NCBI GenBank assembly: GCA_018715025.1
Contig: DVMK01000065.1
Location: 1-7,387, forward strand
Direction of reading: 5' to 3'
DNA length: 7,387 nucleotides
From: Candidatus Caccousia avistercoris
Lineage (GTDB): Bacteria; Bacillota; Clostridia; Oscillospirales; Acutalibacteraceae
The position numbers were made by a program, and so were the translations under genes. The notes beneath the pieces are model-generated. The model saw only the letters and a list, made by a program, of their open reading frames with translations. It did no database searches and was not told the DNA's origin. Below are positions 1-5,525 of the stretch, in pieces. Positions within the stretch are counted from its first letter, which is position 1, and each line of letters starts with the position of its first letter.

Positions 1-474
1 GTGGACAGCGCAAACGGCGGCATGGACAACGATTTTACCCCTCTGCGAAATCTGTTCAACGAATGGCTGGTGAGAGATACGAGCAAGAAAATCAAGGCAG
101 TAAAACGAGCAAAAGGCATGAGCGGCAAGCCTGTTACCAGCAAGCCGGTCTATGGCTACCTCATGGACGAGGACGAGAACTATATCGTTGACGAGGAAAC
201 CGCGCCGGTTGTCCAGCAGATTTACCAGCTTTGCCTTGCGGGGAACGGCCCGACGCCGCTGATATGGTACGCATCGGTGTCAACCAGGCGGGCCTGGTGG
301 GGAAGATCGTATGTCAGCTTGGAACCCTTTTCGATGACAATCACATTGCCGTTGGAGGTTTTGACCGCTTCCACAGCGCGCTCAATCAGCTTCTTGGTCT
401 TGCCGGATCCCTTTTTTCCTACGATTAAAGTTATCATTTGGAAACTCCCCTTCTTTGAATTATTTCCGCGGTAA
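1..474 (+). pseudogene. Large serine recombinase, internal fragment truncated at a breakpoint near base 255
   Basis: The gene enters from beyond the left edge (the GTG at base 1 is an internal valine codon). Residues 1-30 resemble the end of the resolvase catalytic domain of large serine recombinases, with the typical run DSANGGMDND and the basic helix around DTSKKIKAVKRAKG. Residues ~45-85 (KPVYGYLMDEDENYIVDEE to GNGPT) match the start of the 'recombinase' DNA-binding domain. Family members normally continue with a K/R-I-A motif after GNGPT, then a zinc-ribbon and coiled-coil region. Here the homology ends at about residue 85 (base ~255) and the remaining 72 codons to the stop at 472-474 are antisense to a P-loop ATPase gene. 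Such enzymes excise and integrate conjugative or mobilisable elements of Clostridia. As written, the product would lack most of its DNA-binding part and should be inactive. The family call is from recognised sequence; the truncation is inferred. Confidence 0.8.
222..437 (-). pseudogene. P-loop ATPase (clostridial conserved, 'PilT-like'), N-terminal fragment
   Basis: The ATG at 435-437 is preceded, at 7-nt spacing, by an AAGGGGAG ribosome binding site (445-452), so the N-terminus is genuine. The Walker A motif GKKGSGKT is at residues 7-14, and the following residues (KLIERAVEAVKTSNGNVIVIEKG, DTDAYHISG at ~53-61) resemble a small ATP-binding protein common in Clostridia, sometimes labelled PilT-like, whose cellular role I cannot name. 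Family members run to roughly 200 residues. Here recognisable sequence ends at about residue 61 (base ~255), after which the frame runs antisense through the recombinase fragment to a stop at 222-224. The gene follows pgi by 60 bases on the same strand with no terminator between, so it was probably in the pgi transcript. Without the Walker B part it should be non-functional. Confidence 0.75.
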
Positions 475-481
475 AGCGGAA
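464..481 (-). other. Small intercistronic hairpin between pgi and the ATPase fragment
   Basis: TTCCGC (464-469) and GCGGAA (476-481) form a perfect 6-bp stem with a 6-base loop. No T-run follows on either strand, so it does not look like an intrinsic terminator; it may be an mRNA processing or stability element, or chance. Confidence 0.3.
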
Positions 482-497
482 GGGTTATCGAAGATTT

Positions 498-1838
498 TTA
501 TTTTCCCAAGCGGGCTTCCAGCGCCGCTTTTTCGGACTCGTAGCCAGGCTTGCCAAGCAGGGCGAACATGTTTTTCTTGTAGCTTTCCACGCCGGGCTGG
601 TCAAAGGGGTTGACGCCCAGCAGGTACCCCGAAATGGCGCATGCCTTTTCAAAGAAATAAATCATATAGCCGAGGGTCTGCTCGGAAAAATCGGGGGCGT
701 GAATGACCACGTTGGGCACGCCGCCGTCGGTGTGTGCCAGAACCGTGCCCTCAAAGGCCTTCTCGTTCACATAGGCCATGGACTTGCCCTCAAGGAAATT
801 CAGGCCGTCCACGTTTTCCGGGTCGTTCCCCAGGAAAATATCCTTCTTCGCCTTGTCGAACAGAACCACGGTTTCAAAAAGGGAACGGCGGCCCTGTTGA
901 ATGTACTGGCCCATGGAGTGCAGGTCGGTGGAAAAGACCACCGAGGCCGGGAACAGGCCCTTGTTGTCTTTGCCCTCGCTCTCGCCGAAGAGCTGCTTCC
1001 ACCACTCGTTCATCATGGTGAAGCAGGGCTCGTAGCTTACCAGGATTTCCGTTTCCTTGCCCTTGCGGTACAGGATGTTGCGGACAGCCGCATACTTGTA
1101 GCAGTCGTTGGCCTCCAGGTCTGGGTTGGCCAGCTGGCGCTGGGCTTCCTGCGCGCCGGCCATGAGGGCGTCAATGTCGGCCCCCGCCACCGCAATGGGA
1201 AGCAGGCCCACCGCGGTGAGAACCGAATAGCGGCCGCCCACGTCGTCGGGCACCACAAAGGTTTCGTAGCCCTCTTTGTCAGCCAGCTGCTTCAAGGTGC
1301 CCTTGGCCTTGTCGGTGGTGCAGTAGATGCGCTTGCGCGCCTCCTCTTTGCCGTATTTCTTTTCCAGAAGCTCCCGCAGGACACGGAACGCGATGGCAGG
1401 CTCGGTGGTGGTGCCGGATTTGGAAATCATATTGATGGACACGTCGCGCCCTTCGCAGATCTCCACCAGCTCAGCCAAAGCGGAGGAGCTGATGCTGTTT
1501 CCGGTGAAATAAATATCAGGGGTTTCCTTTTTGATGGAATTGTAATTGGGGGATTTCAGGAATTCTATTGCAGCGCGGGCCCCCAGGTAGGAACCGCCGA
1601 TGCCGATGACAAGAAACACATCCGTGTCGGACTGAATCTTTTTGGCGGCCGCCTTAATGCGGGCGAACTCTTCCTTGTCGTAATCGGTGGGGAGAGTTAC
1701 CCAGCCGGTAAAATCGCTGCCCAGCCCTGTGCCGTTGTGCAGGGTTTCATGAGCAAGCTTTACCTGAGGCGCAATCGCTTTGTACTCGTTATCTCCAATA
1801 AAGCTGGAAAGGTGTTTGGTATCCACCTTAATTGCCAT
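498..1838 (-). CDS. pgi: Glucose-6-phosphate isomerase
   Basis: Cytoplasmic enzyme interconverting glucose 6-phosphate and fructose 6-phosphate (glycolysis/gluconeogenesis). Using the ATG at 1836-1838 the protein is 446 residues, the usual size of the short bacterial (Bacillus-type) PGI. Visible landmarks in that numbering: the first SIS-domain loop VIGIGGSYLGAR (~77-88), the sugar-phosphate loop ISKSGTTTEP (~138-147), PGI signature 1 DVGGRYSVLTAVGLL (~199-213), the active-site glutamate in GESEGK (E286), the catalytic histidine in STDLHS (H307), and signature 2 GVNPFDQPGVESYK ending in the catalytic lysine (K421). All expected catalytic residues are present. An in-frame ATG six bases upstream (1842-1844) lies only 1 nt from AGGAGG, so the downstream ATG (7-nt spacing) is preferred. 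It has its own promoter and is followed by an ATPase fragment. Function is near certain; only the start is a choice. Confidence 0.97.
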   Translation of the reverse strand: MAIKVDTKHLSSFIGDNEYKAIAPQVKLAHETLHNGTGLGSDFTGWVTLPTDYDKEEFARIKAAAKKIQSDTDVFLVIGIGGSYLGARAAIEFLKSPNYNSIKKETPDIYFTGNSISSSALAELVEICEGRDVSINMISKSGTTTEPAIAFRVLRELLEKKYGKEEARKRIYCTTDKAKGTLKQLADKEGYETFVVPDDVGGRYSVLTAVGLLPIAVAGADIDALMAGAQEAQRQLANPDLEANDCYKYAAVRNILYRKGKETEILVSYEPCFTMMNEWWKQLFGESEGKDNKGLFPASVVFSTDLHSMGQYIQQGRRSLFETVVLFDKAKKDIFLGNDPENVDGLNFLEGKSMAYVNEKAFEGTVLAHTDGGVPNVVIHAPDFSEQTLGYMIYFFEKACAISGYLLGVNPFDQPGVESYKKNMFALLGKPGYESEKAALEARLGK

Positions 1839-1845
1839 ATTCATT

Positions 1846-1851
1846 CCTCCT
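1846..1851 (-). promoter_or_regulatory. pgi ribosome binding site (decides start)
   Basis: A perfect AGGAGG on the minus strand. It is 7 nt from the ATG at 1838 but only 1 nt from the in-frame ATG at 1844, which favours the shorter protein. Confidence 0.8.
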
Positions 1852-1891
1852 AAAATATTGCTGGTACTTTTCCTGGGACTTCTGTACGTTC

Positions 1892-1920
1892 ATTTTACAA
1901 TAAATCAGGAGTATTTGCAA
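1892..1920 (-). promoter_or_regulatory. pgi promoter (sigma-A type)
   Basis: On the minus strand TTGCAA (-35, 1915-1920) and TAAAAT (-10, 1892-1897) are separated by exactly 17 bases. Transcription would begin near 1885, giving a leader of about 45 nt before the pgi ATG. It is read by eye and not experimentally supported. Confidence 0.6.
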
Positions 1921-1978
1921 GGAGAAGCGGTACAATTTAAAAATTTTTCACTTTGCGTCAACGAAGCCTTCTCATTTT

Positions 1979-3124
1979 TTACAGGGAAACAAGCGCCTGG
2001 AACAGCCGCCCGAAGGCGGAAGAGAACGTGAGCTCTTCCACCGCAGCTTTTGCCGTGACGGGGGTTTCGCCCAGAAGCTCGCCGTCCAGGGCGTAGGTGA
2101 TACGGCCCACTGTCTGGCCCTGCTCCACCGGCGCGGTGACGGACTCTTCCAGGCTTACCCGGCACTCCACCTCCCCCTCCCTGCCTTTGGGCACCACCAC
2201 GCCCTCCAGCTCCTGGGCTTCGGTCGCCACCGAGGACTGCATCCCCTGCTCTACCCTTACCGGCACAAGCTCGGCCAGCGGCAGGGCCGGGGAAGCCAGC
2301 GCCCAGTTGGAGAAGCCGTAGTCCAGCAAAGAGGCGGCGGCGGAAAAACGGTCCTGGGTGGTGGCGCAGCCCAGCACCACCGCCACCAGGGACATGCCGT
2401 CCCGCTCGGCGGTGGCCGCCATGCAGCTGCCAGCCTGCCCGGTGGTGCCTGTTTTCAGGCCGGTAATGCCGCTGTAGCTTTTCAGCAGCTTGTTGGTGTT
2501 TACCAACTGGGTCTTGCCGCCCCGCAGTTCGTCCATCCAGGTCTGCGTGTAGCGGAAAATATCCTCATGGGCAATGAGCGCGCGGGACATAAGCGCCACG
2601 TCATAGGCGCTGGTGAGGTGGCCCTCCTCATCCAGGCCGTTGCAGTTTTTAAACACGGTGTCCGCCATGCCCAGCCCGGCAGCCTTCTGGTTCATCTGCT
2701 GCACAAAGGATTCCTCGCTGCCGGCCACATGCTCTGCCAGCGCCACCGCCGCATCGTTGGCGCTGGCGATCACGGTAGCCTTCAGCAGATCGTCCACGCT
2801 CATGGTTTCCCCCGGCTCCAGCCATATATCGGAGCCCCCCATGGAGGAAGCGTGCTCGCTGGCGGCCACCATGTCGTCAAGGGCGATTTTTCCGCTGTCA
2901 AGGGCTTCCATAACCAGGAGGAGCGTCATCACCTTGGTGATGGAAGCGCTGGGCCGCTGCTCGTGGGCGTTTTTTTCAAACAGCACCTTGCCTGTGGAGG
3001 CTTCCATAAGCACCGCCGAGGGGGCGGCAAGCTCTTCCGGCGTCAGGGCCATCACCCTGCCGGAAACCGACACCGCTATGGTGAGGACGGCCAAAAGGCA
3101 CGCCGTTATTTTCTTTCCCTTCAT
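1979..3124 (-). CDS. D-alanyl-D-alanine carboxypeptidase (penicillin-binding protein, DacA/DacF type)
   Basis: Exported serine DD-peptidase that trims the terminal D-Ala from peptidoglycan stem peptides, limiting cross-linking. The 381-residue protein begins with a signal peptide: basic MKGKK, a hydrophobic core to ~residue 20, and a probable cleavage after V-M-A (~26). The three active-site motifs of class S11 low-molecular-weight PBPs are all present: S61-I-T-K64 (nucleophile serine and lysine), S121-A-N123 and K224-T-G226. Residues ~281-360 form the extra beta-rich C-terminal domain of the PBP5 group, and the last ~16 residues (TFSSAFGRLFQALVSL) look like an amphipathic membrane anchor. 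The chosen ATG (3122-3124) has AGGAGG 9 nt upstream; a longer in-frame start at 3160 would bury the signal peptide and has no such site. Terminated hisF lies upstream and pgi, with its own promoter, downstream. Whether it is DacA, DacB or DacF by name cannot be settled; spore-specific roles are possible but not shown. Confidence 0.95.
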   Translation of the reverse strand: MKGKKITACLLAVLTIAVSVSGRVMALTPEELAAPSAVLMEASTGKVLFEKNAHEQRPSASITKVMTLLLVMEALDSGKIALDDMVAASEHASSMGGSDIWLEPGETMSVDDLLKATVIASANDAAVALAEHVAGSEESFVQQMNQKAAGLGMADTVFKNCNGLDEEGHLTSAYDVALMSRALIAHEDIFRYTQTWMDELRGGKTQLVNTNKLLKSYSGITGLKTGTTGQAGSCMAATAERDGMSLVAVVLGCATTQDRFSAAASLLDYGFSNWALASPALPLAELVPVRVEQGMQSSVATEAQELEGVVVPKGREGEVECRVSLEESVTAPVEQGQTVGRITYALDGELLGETPVTAKAAVEELTFSSAFGRLFQALVSL

Positions 3125-3133
3125 TTTTCCACA

Positions 3134-3139
3134 CCTCCT
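3134..3139 (-). promoter_or_regulatory. dac ribosome binding site (decides start)
   Basis: AGGAGG (within AGGAGGTG) on the minus strand, 9 nt before the ATG at 3124. It rules in the start that leaves the signal peptide at the N-terminus. Confidence 0.8.
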
Positions 3140-3164
3140 AAATGATACATGGATATGCACCGGA

Positions 3165-3197
3165 GGAAGAAAAAAGAAGAGGGGCCTGCGGCCCCTC
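3165..3197 (-). terminator. Intrinsic terminator of hisHF
   Basis: A perfect 8-bp GC-rich stem (GAGGGGCC 3179-3186, GGCCCCTC 3190-3197) with a 3-base loop. On the minus strand it is followed by a T-rich tail (TTCTTTTTTCTTCC). It starts 8 bases after the hisF stop codon. The plus-strand side also has a run of A rather than T, so the element acts on minus-strand transcripts. Confidence 0.85.
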
Positions 3198-3205
3198 GAA
3201 AAAAA

Positions 3206-3982
3206 TTACGGCTGCGCCTCAGCCTGCCGCCTCACCGGCACGCCGCGGGCGGCCAGATACTCCTTCAGCTGCGGAATGGTGATCTCTCCGAAATGGAACA
3301 GGGAAGCCGCCAGCACGGCGTCCGCCTTTCCCTGCTGGAACGCATCGTAAAAATGCTCCATCGTCCCCGCCCCGCCGGAGGCGATGACCGGAATGCCCAC
3401 CCGCTCAGAAACGGCGGCGGTAAGCTCCAGGTCGTAGCCCGACTTCTGGCCGTCGCAGTCCATGCTGGTGAGCAGAATTTCCCCCGCGCCGCGCCGCTCG
3501 GCCTCCGCCGCCCATTCCAGCGCGTCCCGGCCGGTGTCGATCCGGCCGCCGTTCAGGTAAACGGTCCAGCCGCCCTGGGGCCTGCGCTTGGCGTCAATGG
3601 CGCACACCACGCACTGGCTGCCGAAGCGGGAAGCCGCCTCTGTGAGAAGCTCCGGGTTTTTCAGCGCGGCAGAGTTCACCGAAACCTTGTCCGCCCCGGC
3701 GCGGAGCAGGGCGTTGAAATCCTCCGCCGTGCGGATGCCGCCGCCCACAGTGAAGGGGATGAAAATTTGCTGCGCCACCCGGGCCACAATGTCAAGCATA
3801 GTGCCCCGCGCCTGGTGGGAAGCCACAATGTCAAGCAGAACAAGCTCGTCCGCCCCCTGGCGGTCGTAAGCCGCGGCGGCCTCCACCGGGTCGCCTGCGT
3901 CCCGCAGGTTTACAAAGCTCATTCCCTTCACCACCCGCCCGTCCTTCACATCCAGGCAGGGTATGATCCTTTTCGCATACAT
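3206..3982 (-). CDS. hisF: Imidazole glycerol phosphate synthase, cyclase subunit HisF
   Basis: The cyclase half of IGP synthase. With ammonia supplied by HisH it converts PRFAR to imidazole glycerol phosphate and AICAR, linking histidine and purine synthesis. At 258 residues it is a full-length (beta/alpha)8 barrel. The N-terminus MYAKRIIPCLDVKDGRVVKG is diagnostic; the catalytic aspartates are D11 (CLDVKDG) and D130 (CAIDAKR). Phosphate-binding loops are visible at FTVGGGIR (~77-84), TSMDCDG (~172-178) and ASGGAG (~201-206). The short C-terminal tail (RRQAEAQP) is not conserved. The start is 15 bases after the hisH stop, and its ribosome binding site (AAGGGGG, 3993-3999) overlaps that stop, implying coupled translation. 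It is followed at once by a strong terminator. No hisA, hisI or hisB lies in the window. Confidence 0.97.
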   Translation of the reverse strand: MYAKRIIPCLDVKDGRVVKGMSFVNLRDAGDPVEAAAAYDRQGADELVLLDIVASHQARGTMLDIVARVAQQIFIPFTVGGGIRTAEDFNALLRAGADKVSVNSAALKNPELLTEAASRFGSQCVVCAIDAKRRPQGGWTVYLNGGRIDTGRDALEWAAEAERRGAGEILLTSMDCDGQKSGYDLELTAAVSERVGIPVIASGGAGTMEHFYDAFQQGKADAVLAASLFHFGEITIPQLKEYLAARGVPVRRQAEAQP

Positions 3983-3997
3983 GATGAACAGACCCCC

Positions 3998-4606
3998 TTA
4001 CAGCAGTGCGGCAAAATTTTTCAGCATGGCCAGGCCGGTGCGCCCGCTTTTTTCCGGGTGGAACTGCACCGCGTGCAGGGCTCCCCTCTGAACCGCCGCG
4101 TCAATGAGAACGCCGTACCTGGTTTGGGCGGAAACGAGGGAGGGATCCTCCGCCTTCAGGTAGTAGGAATGGACGAAGTACACGTAGGGCTCCTCCTCCA
4201 GCCCGGCGAAGAGGCCGTCCCGCCGCTTTACCTCCAGGGAATTCCAGCCGATATGGGGAATTTTCAGCCCCTCCTTCTGGGGGATGCGGACAATTTTCCC
4301 CCGGAAGAGGCCAAGCCCCGGAACGCCGGGCGCTTCCTCGCTTTCTTCAAACAAAAGCTGCAGGCCCAGGCAAATCCCCAGAAACGGCCTGCCGGAGGCG
4401 GCGTACTCTTTCACCGGCCCTTCCAGCCCCCGGGAGCGCAGGGCGGCCATGGCGTCGCCGAAGGCGCCCACGCCGGGCAGCACCGCCCCCTCTGCCCGCA
4501 TGAGTTCTTCCGGATTTTCTGTTACCATGGTGTCCACGCCAAGGTAGTCGAACGCCTTTTTCACGCTCTGCAGGTTCCCTGCCCCATAGTCAATAATCGC
4601 TATCAT
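3998..4606 (-). CDS. hisH: Imidazole glycerol phosphate synthase, glutaminase subunit HisH
   Basis: Class I glutamine amidotransferase that hydrolyses glutamine and channels ammonia into HisF. At 202 residues it has the usual length. The N-terminus MIAIIDYGAGNLQSV is typical; the oxyanion-strand motif PGVGAFGDAM is at ~44-53, the nucleophile elbow GICLG holds C79, and VQFHPEKSG holds H183 and E185, so the full Cys-His-Glu triad is intact. IPHIGWNSL (~116-124) and YFVHSYY (~143-149) are other family landmarks. The ATG at 4604-4606 is preceded by a modest GGGGAT-type ribosome binding site (GGGG at 4614-4617, 7-nt spacing). It is the first gene of a hisH-hisF unit driven by the promoter at 4678-4706 and divergent from mntP. 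Confidence 0.97.
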   Translation of the reverse strand: MIAIIDYGAGNLQSVKKAFDYLGVDTMVTENPEELMRAEGAVLPGVGAFGDAMAALRSRGLEGPVKEYAASGRPFLGICLGLQLLFEESEEAPGVPGLGLFRGKIVRIPQKEGLKIPHIGWNSLEVKRRDGLFAGLEEEPYVYFVHSYYLKAEDPSLVSAQTRYGVLIDAAVQRGALHAVQFHPEKSGRTGLAMLKNFAALL

Positions 4607-4626
4607 CAGCTATCCCCAGCCTTTCC

Positions 4627-4643
4627 TCCCGGGCATGCCGGGA
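4627..4643 (-). other. Hairpin in the hisHF leader
   Basis: TCCCGG (4627-4632) pairs with CCGGGA (4638-4643) around a 5-base loop. It falls in the ~65-nt 5' leader predicted between the transcription start (~4671) and hisH. The leader is too short for a T-box, and there is no T-run for attenuation; the role is unknown. Confidence 0.3.
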
Positions 4644-4677
4644 ACAGGTATTTTCCAATCTCGTTGGGAATAAAAAT

Positions 4678-4706
4678 ATTTTATCACGCTTTTGCCGCTT
4701 TCGCAA
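4678..4706 (-). promoter_or_regulatory. hisHF promoter (sigma-A type, extended -10)
   Basis: Minus strand TTGCGA (-35, 4701-4706), a 17-base spacer, then TAAAAT (-10, 4678-4683) preceded by TGA, which forms the extended TGnTAAAAT element. The start would be near 4671. The -35 lies inside the large dyad at 4694-4726, so a protein bound there could block this promoter. Confidence 0.7.
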
Positions 4707-4726
4707 ACAGGAATTGCATAAGCGGC
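4694..4726 (+). promoter_or_regulatory. Two-part inverted repeat upstream of mntP: candidate operator or leader stem-loop
   Basis: GCCGCTT (4694-4700) pairs perfectly with AAGCGGC (4720-4726); inside, GCAA (4703-4706) pairs with TTGC (4714-4717). The two parts are separated by a 2x2 internal loop, with a 7-base apical loop. That gives 11 base pairs in one 33-nt structure ending 7 bases before the mntP AGGAGG. It also covers the -35 of the divergent hisHF promoter. It does not resemble the yybP-ykoY manganese riboswitch. Function is inferred only from position and symmetry. Confidence 0.45.
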
Positions 4727-4746
4727 GCATGTGAGGAGGAAAAGGA

Positions 4747-5340
4747 ATGGATTTTGTCTCGCTTGCAGGGATTTCCGCCGGCCTTGCCATGGACGCCTTC
4801 GCCGTCTGCGTGGCCGGCGGAGCGGCGCGCGGGCGGGGAAAACCGCTTTTCCCCTTCGCCCTGAAGCTGGCCGCCAGCTTCGGCCTGTTTCAGGGGCTTA
4901 TGCCCATGGCCGGCTGGCTGGTTGGAAAAGCGGGCGAAAGCCTCATCGCCTCTGTCGATCACTGGATCGCCCTTCTGCTCCTTTCCTACCTGGGGGCGGA
5001 AATGATTCGGGAGGGCTGGAAAAAGCAAAAGGACGGCGGAAAGCCGCAGGCAGGATTTTCAGACCTGAAGCTTCGCACGCTGGCCGCTCTCTCGGTGGCC
5101 ACCAGCATTGACGCCCTGGCCGCCGGGATCCTCCTCCCCTCCGCGGTGGGGGCCGGCACCCTGCCGCTCATGCTGGTTTCGGCGGGCTCCATCAGCCTTG
5201 TGGCCTTCTTCCTGTCGCTGGCAGGCGTCTTTTTGGGGAATTCCTTCGGAAAGCTTCTTTCCGGGAAGGCGGAGCTGGCAGGCGGGGCGGTTCTGATGGG
5301 AATCGGCGTAAAAATCTTTCTGGATCACATGTTTTTTTAA
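4747..5340 (+). CDS. mntP: MntP-family manganese efflux pump
   Basis: Integral membrane exporter proposed to pump Mn(II) out of the cell and protect against manganese excess (MntP/YebN family). The 197 residues are close to the usual ~180-190, with about six hydrophobic segments (roughly 3-24, 36-58, 70-87, 113-132, 138-162, 177-195). Family landmarks are GISAGLAMDAFAV with D16, SFGLFQGLMPMAGW (~44-57), DHWIALLLLSYLGAEMI (~71-87) and ATSIDALAAGI with D122. The MDAFAV and SIDALAAG motifs are the two halves of the internal repeat and carry the conserved intramembrane acidic residues. AGGAGG (4734-4739) lies 7 nt before the ATG. It is monocistronic: a strong terminator follows and the upstream neighbour hisH is divergent. 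A clear promoter was not found. Regulation may involve the dyad just upstream. Substrate is inferred from the family. Confidence 0.93.
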   Translation: MDFVSLAGISAGLAMDAFAVCVAGGAARGRGKPLFPFALKLAASFGLFQGLMPMAGWLVGKAGESLIASVDHWIALLLLSYLGAEMIREGWKKQKDGGKPQAGFSDLKLRTLAALSVATSIDALAAGILLPSAVGAGTLPLMLVSAGSISLVAFFLSLAGVFLGNSFGKLLSGKAELAGGAVLMGIGVKIFLDHMFF

Positions 5341-5355
5341 TCCCGCCCTCCCCGC

Positions 5356-5391
5356 GCCGCGCCTGCTTTTCCGCCGCAGGCGCGGCCTTTT
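5356..5391 (+). terminator. Intrinsic terminator of mntP
   Basis: An 11-bp perfect GC-rich stem (GCCGCGCCTGC 5356-5366, GCAGGCGCGGC 5376-5386), 9-base loop, then CTTTT. It lies 15 bases after the mntP stop. The tail is short, but the stem is very stable. There is no T-run on the minus strand, so it serves mntP. Confidence 0.8.
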
Positions 5392-5446
5392 CGCTGATTT
5401 CCCGGAGCGTTTGAAAAACCGCAGCCTTTCCGGAAAGAGAATCCTG

Positions 5447-5475
5447 TTGCATGCCGGTTTTCTTCATGCGATAAT
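5447..5475 (+). promoter_or_regulatory. Promoter of the CPBP-protease gene (sigma-A type, extended -10)
   Basis: TTGCAT (-35, 5447-5452), 17-base spacer, GATAAT (-10, 5470-5475) with TGC immediately before it (extended -10). The start would be near 5482, giving a ~44-nt leader. Apart from this promoter and the mntP terminator, the 185-base interval 5341-5525 contains only a weak CCGG/CCGG hairpin at 5498-5510. Confidence 0.65.
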
Positions 5476-5525
5476 AGAATAGACAAAACTAGGAATACCG
5501 GGCGCACCGGGAAGGAGAGAATTTT

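Noticed and set aside
699..1853. A 384-codon frame on the plus strand opposite pgi
   Set aside because: Antisense shadow of pgi: no ribosome binding site or domain motif was recognised, and pgi has all of its catalytic residues.
1921..1978. Possible terminator after dac (imperfect hairpin then AAAAATTTTT on the minus strand)
   Set aside because: Only a few broken base pairs can be formed before the T-run; too weak to call. Read-through from dac into pgi is possible.
3140..3170. TATCAT (3142-3147, minus) as a dac promoter -10
   Set aside because: No acceptable -35 lies 16-18 bases upstream, and transcription would begin inside the ribosome binding site. No dac promoter could be identified.
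4607..4746. T-box or histidine attenuator before hisH, or yybP-ykoY riboswitch before mntP
   Set aside because: The hisH leader is only ~65 nt with no antiterminator or T-run, and the mntP leader lacks the conserved riboswitch motifs and has no room for its aptamer plus expression platform.
3149..4864. A 571-codon open frame on the plus strand, antisense to hisF and hisH
   Set aside because: It runs exactly opposite two complete, well-recognised histidine genes and crosses both the hisHF promoter and the mntP start. It shows no family motifs and is rich in R, G, P and H, as expected of the antisense of GC-rich genes.
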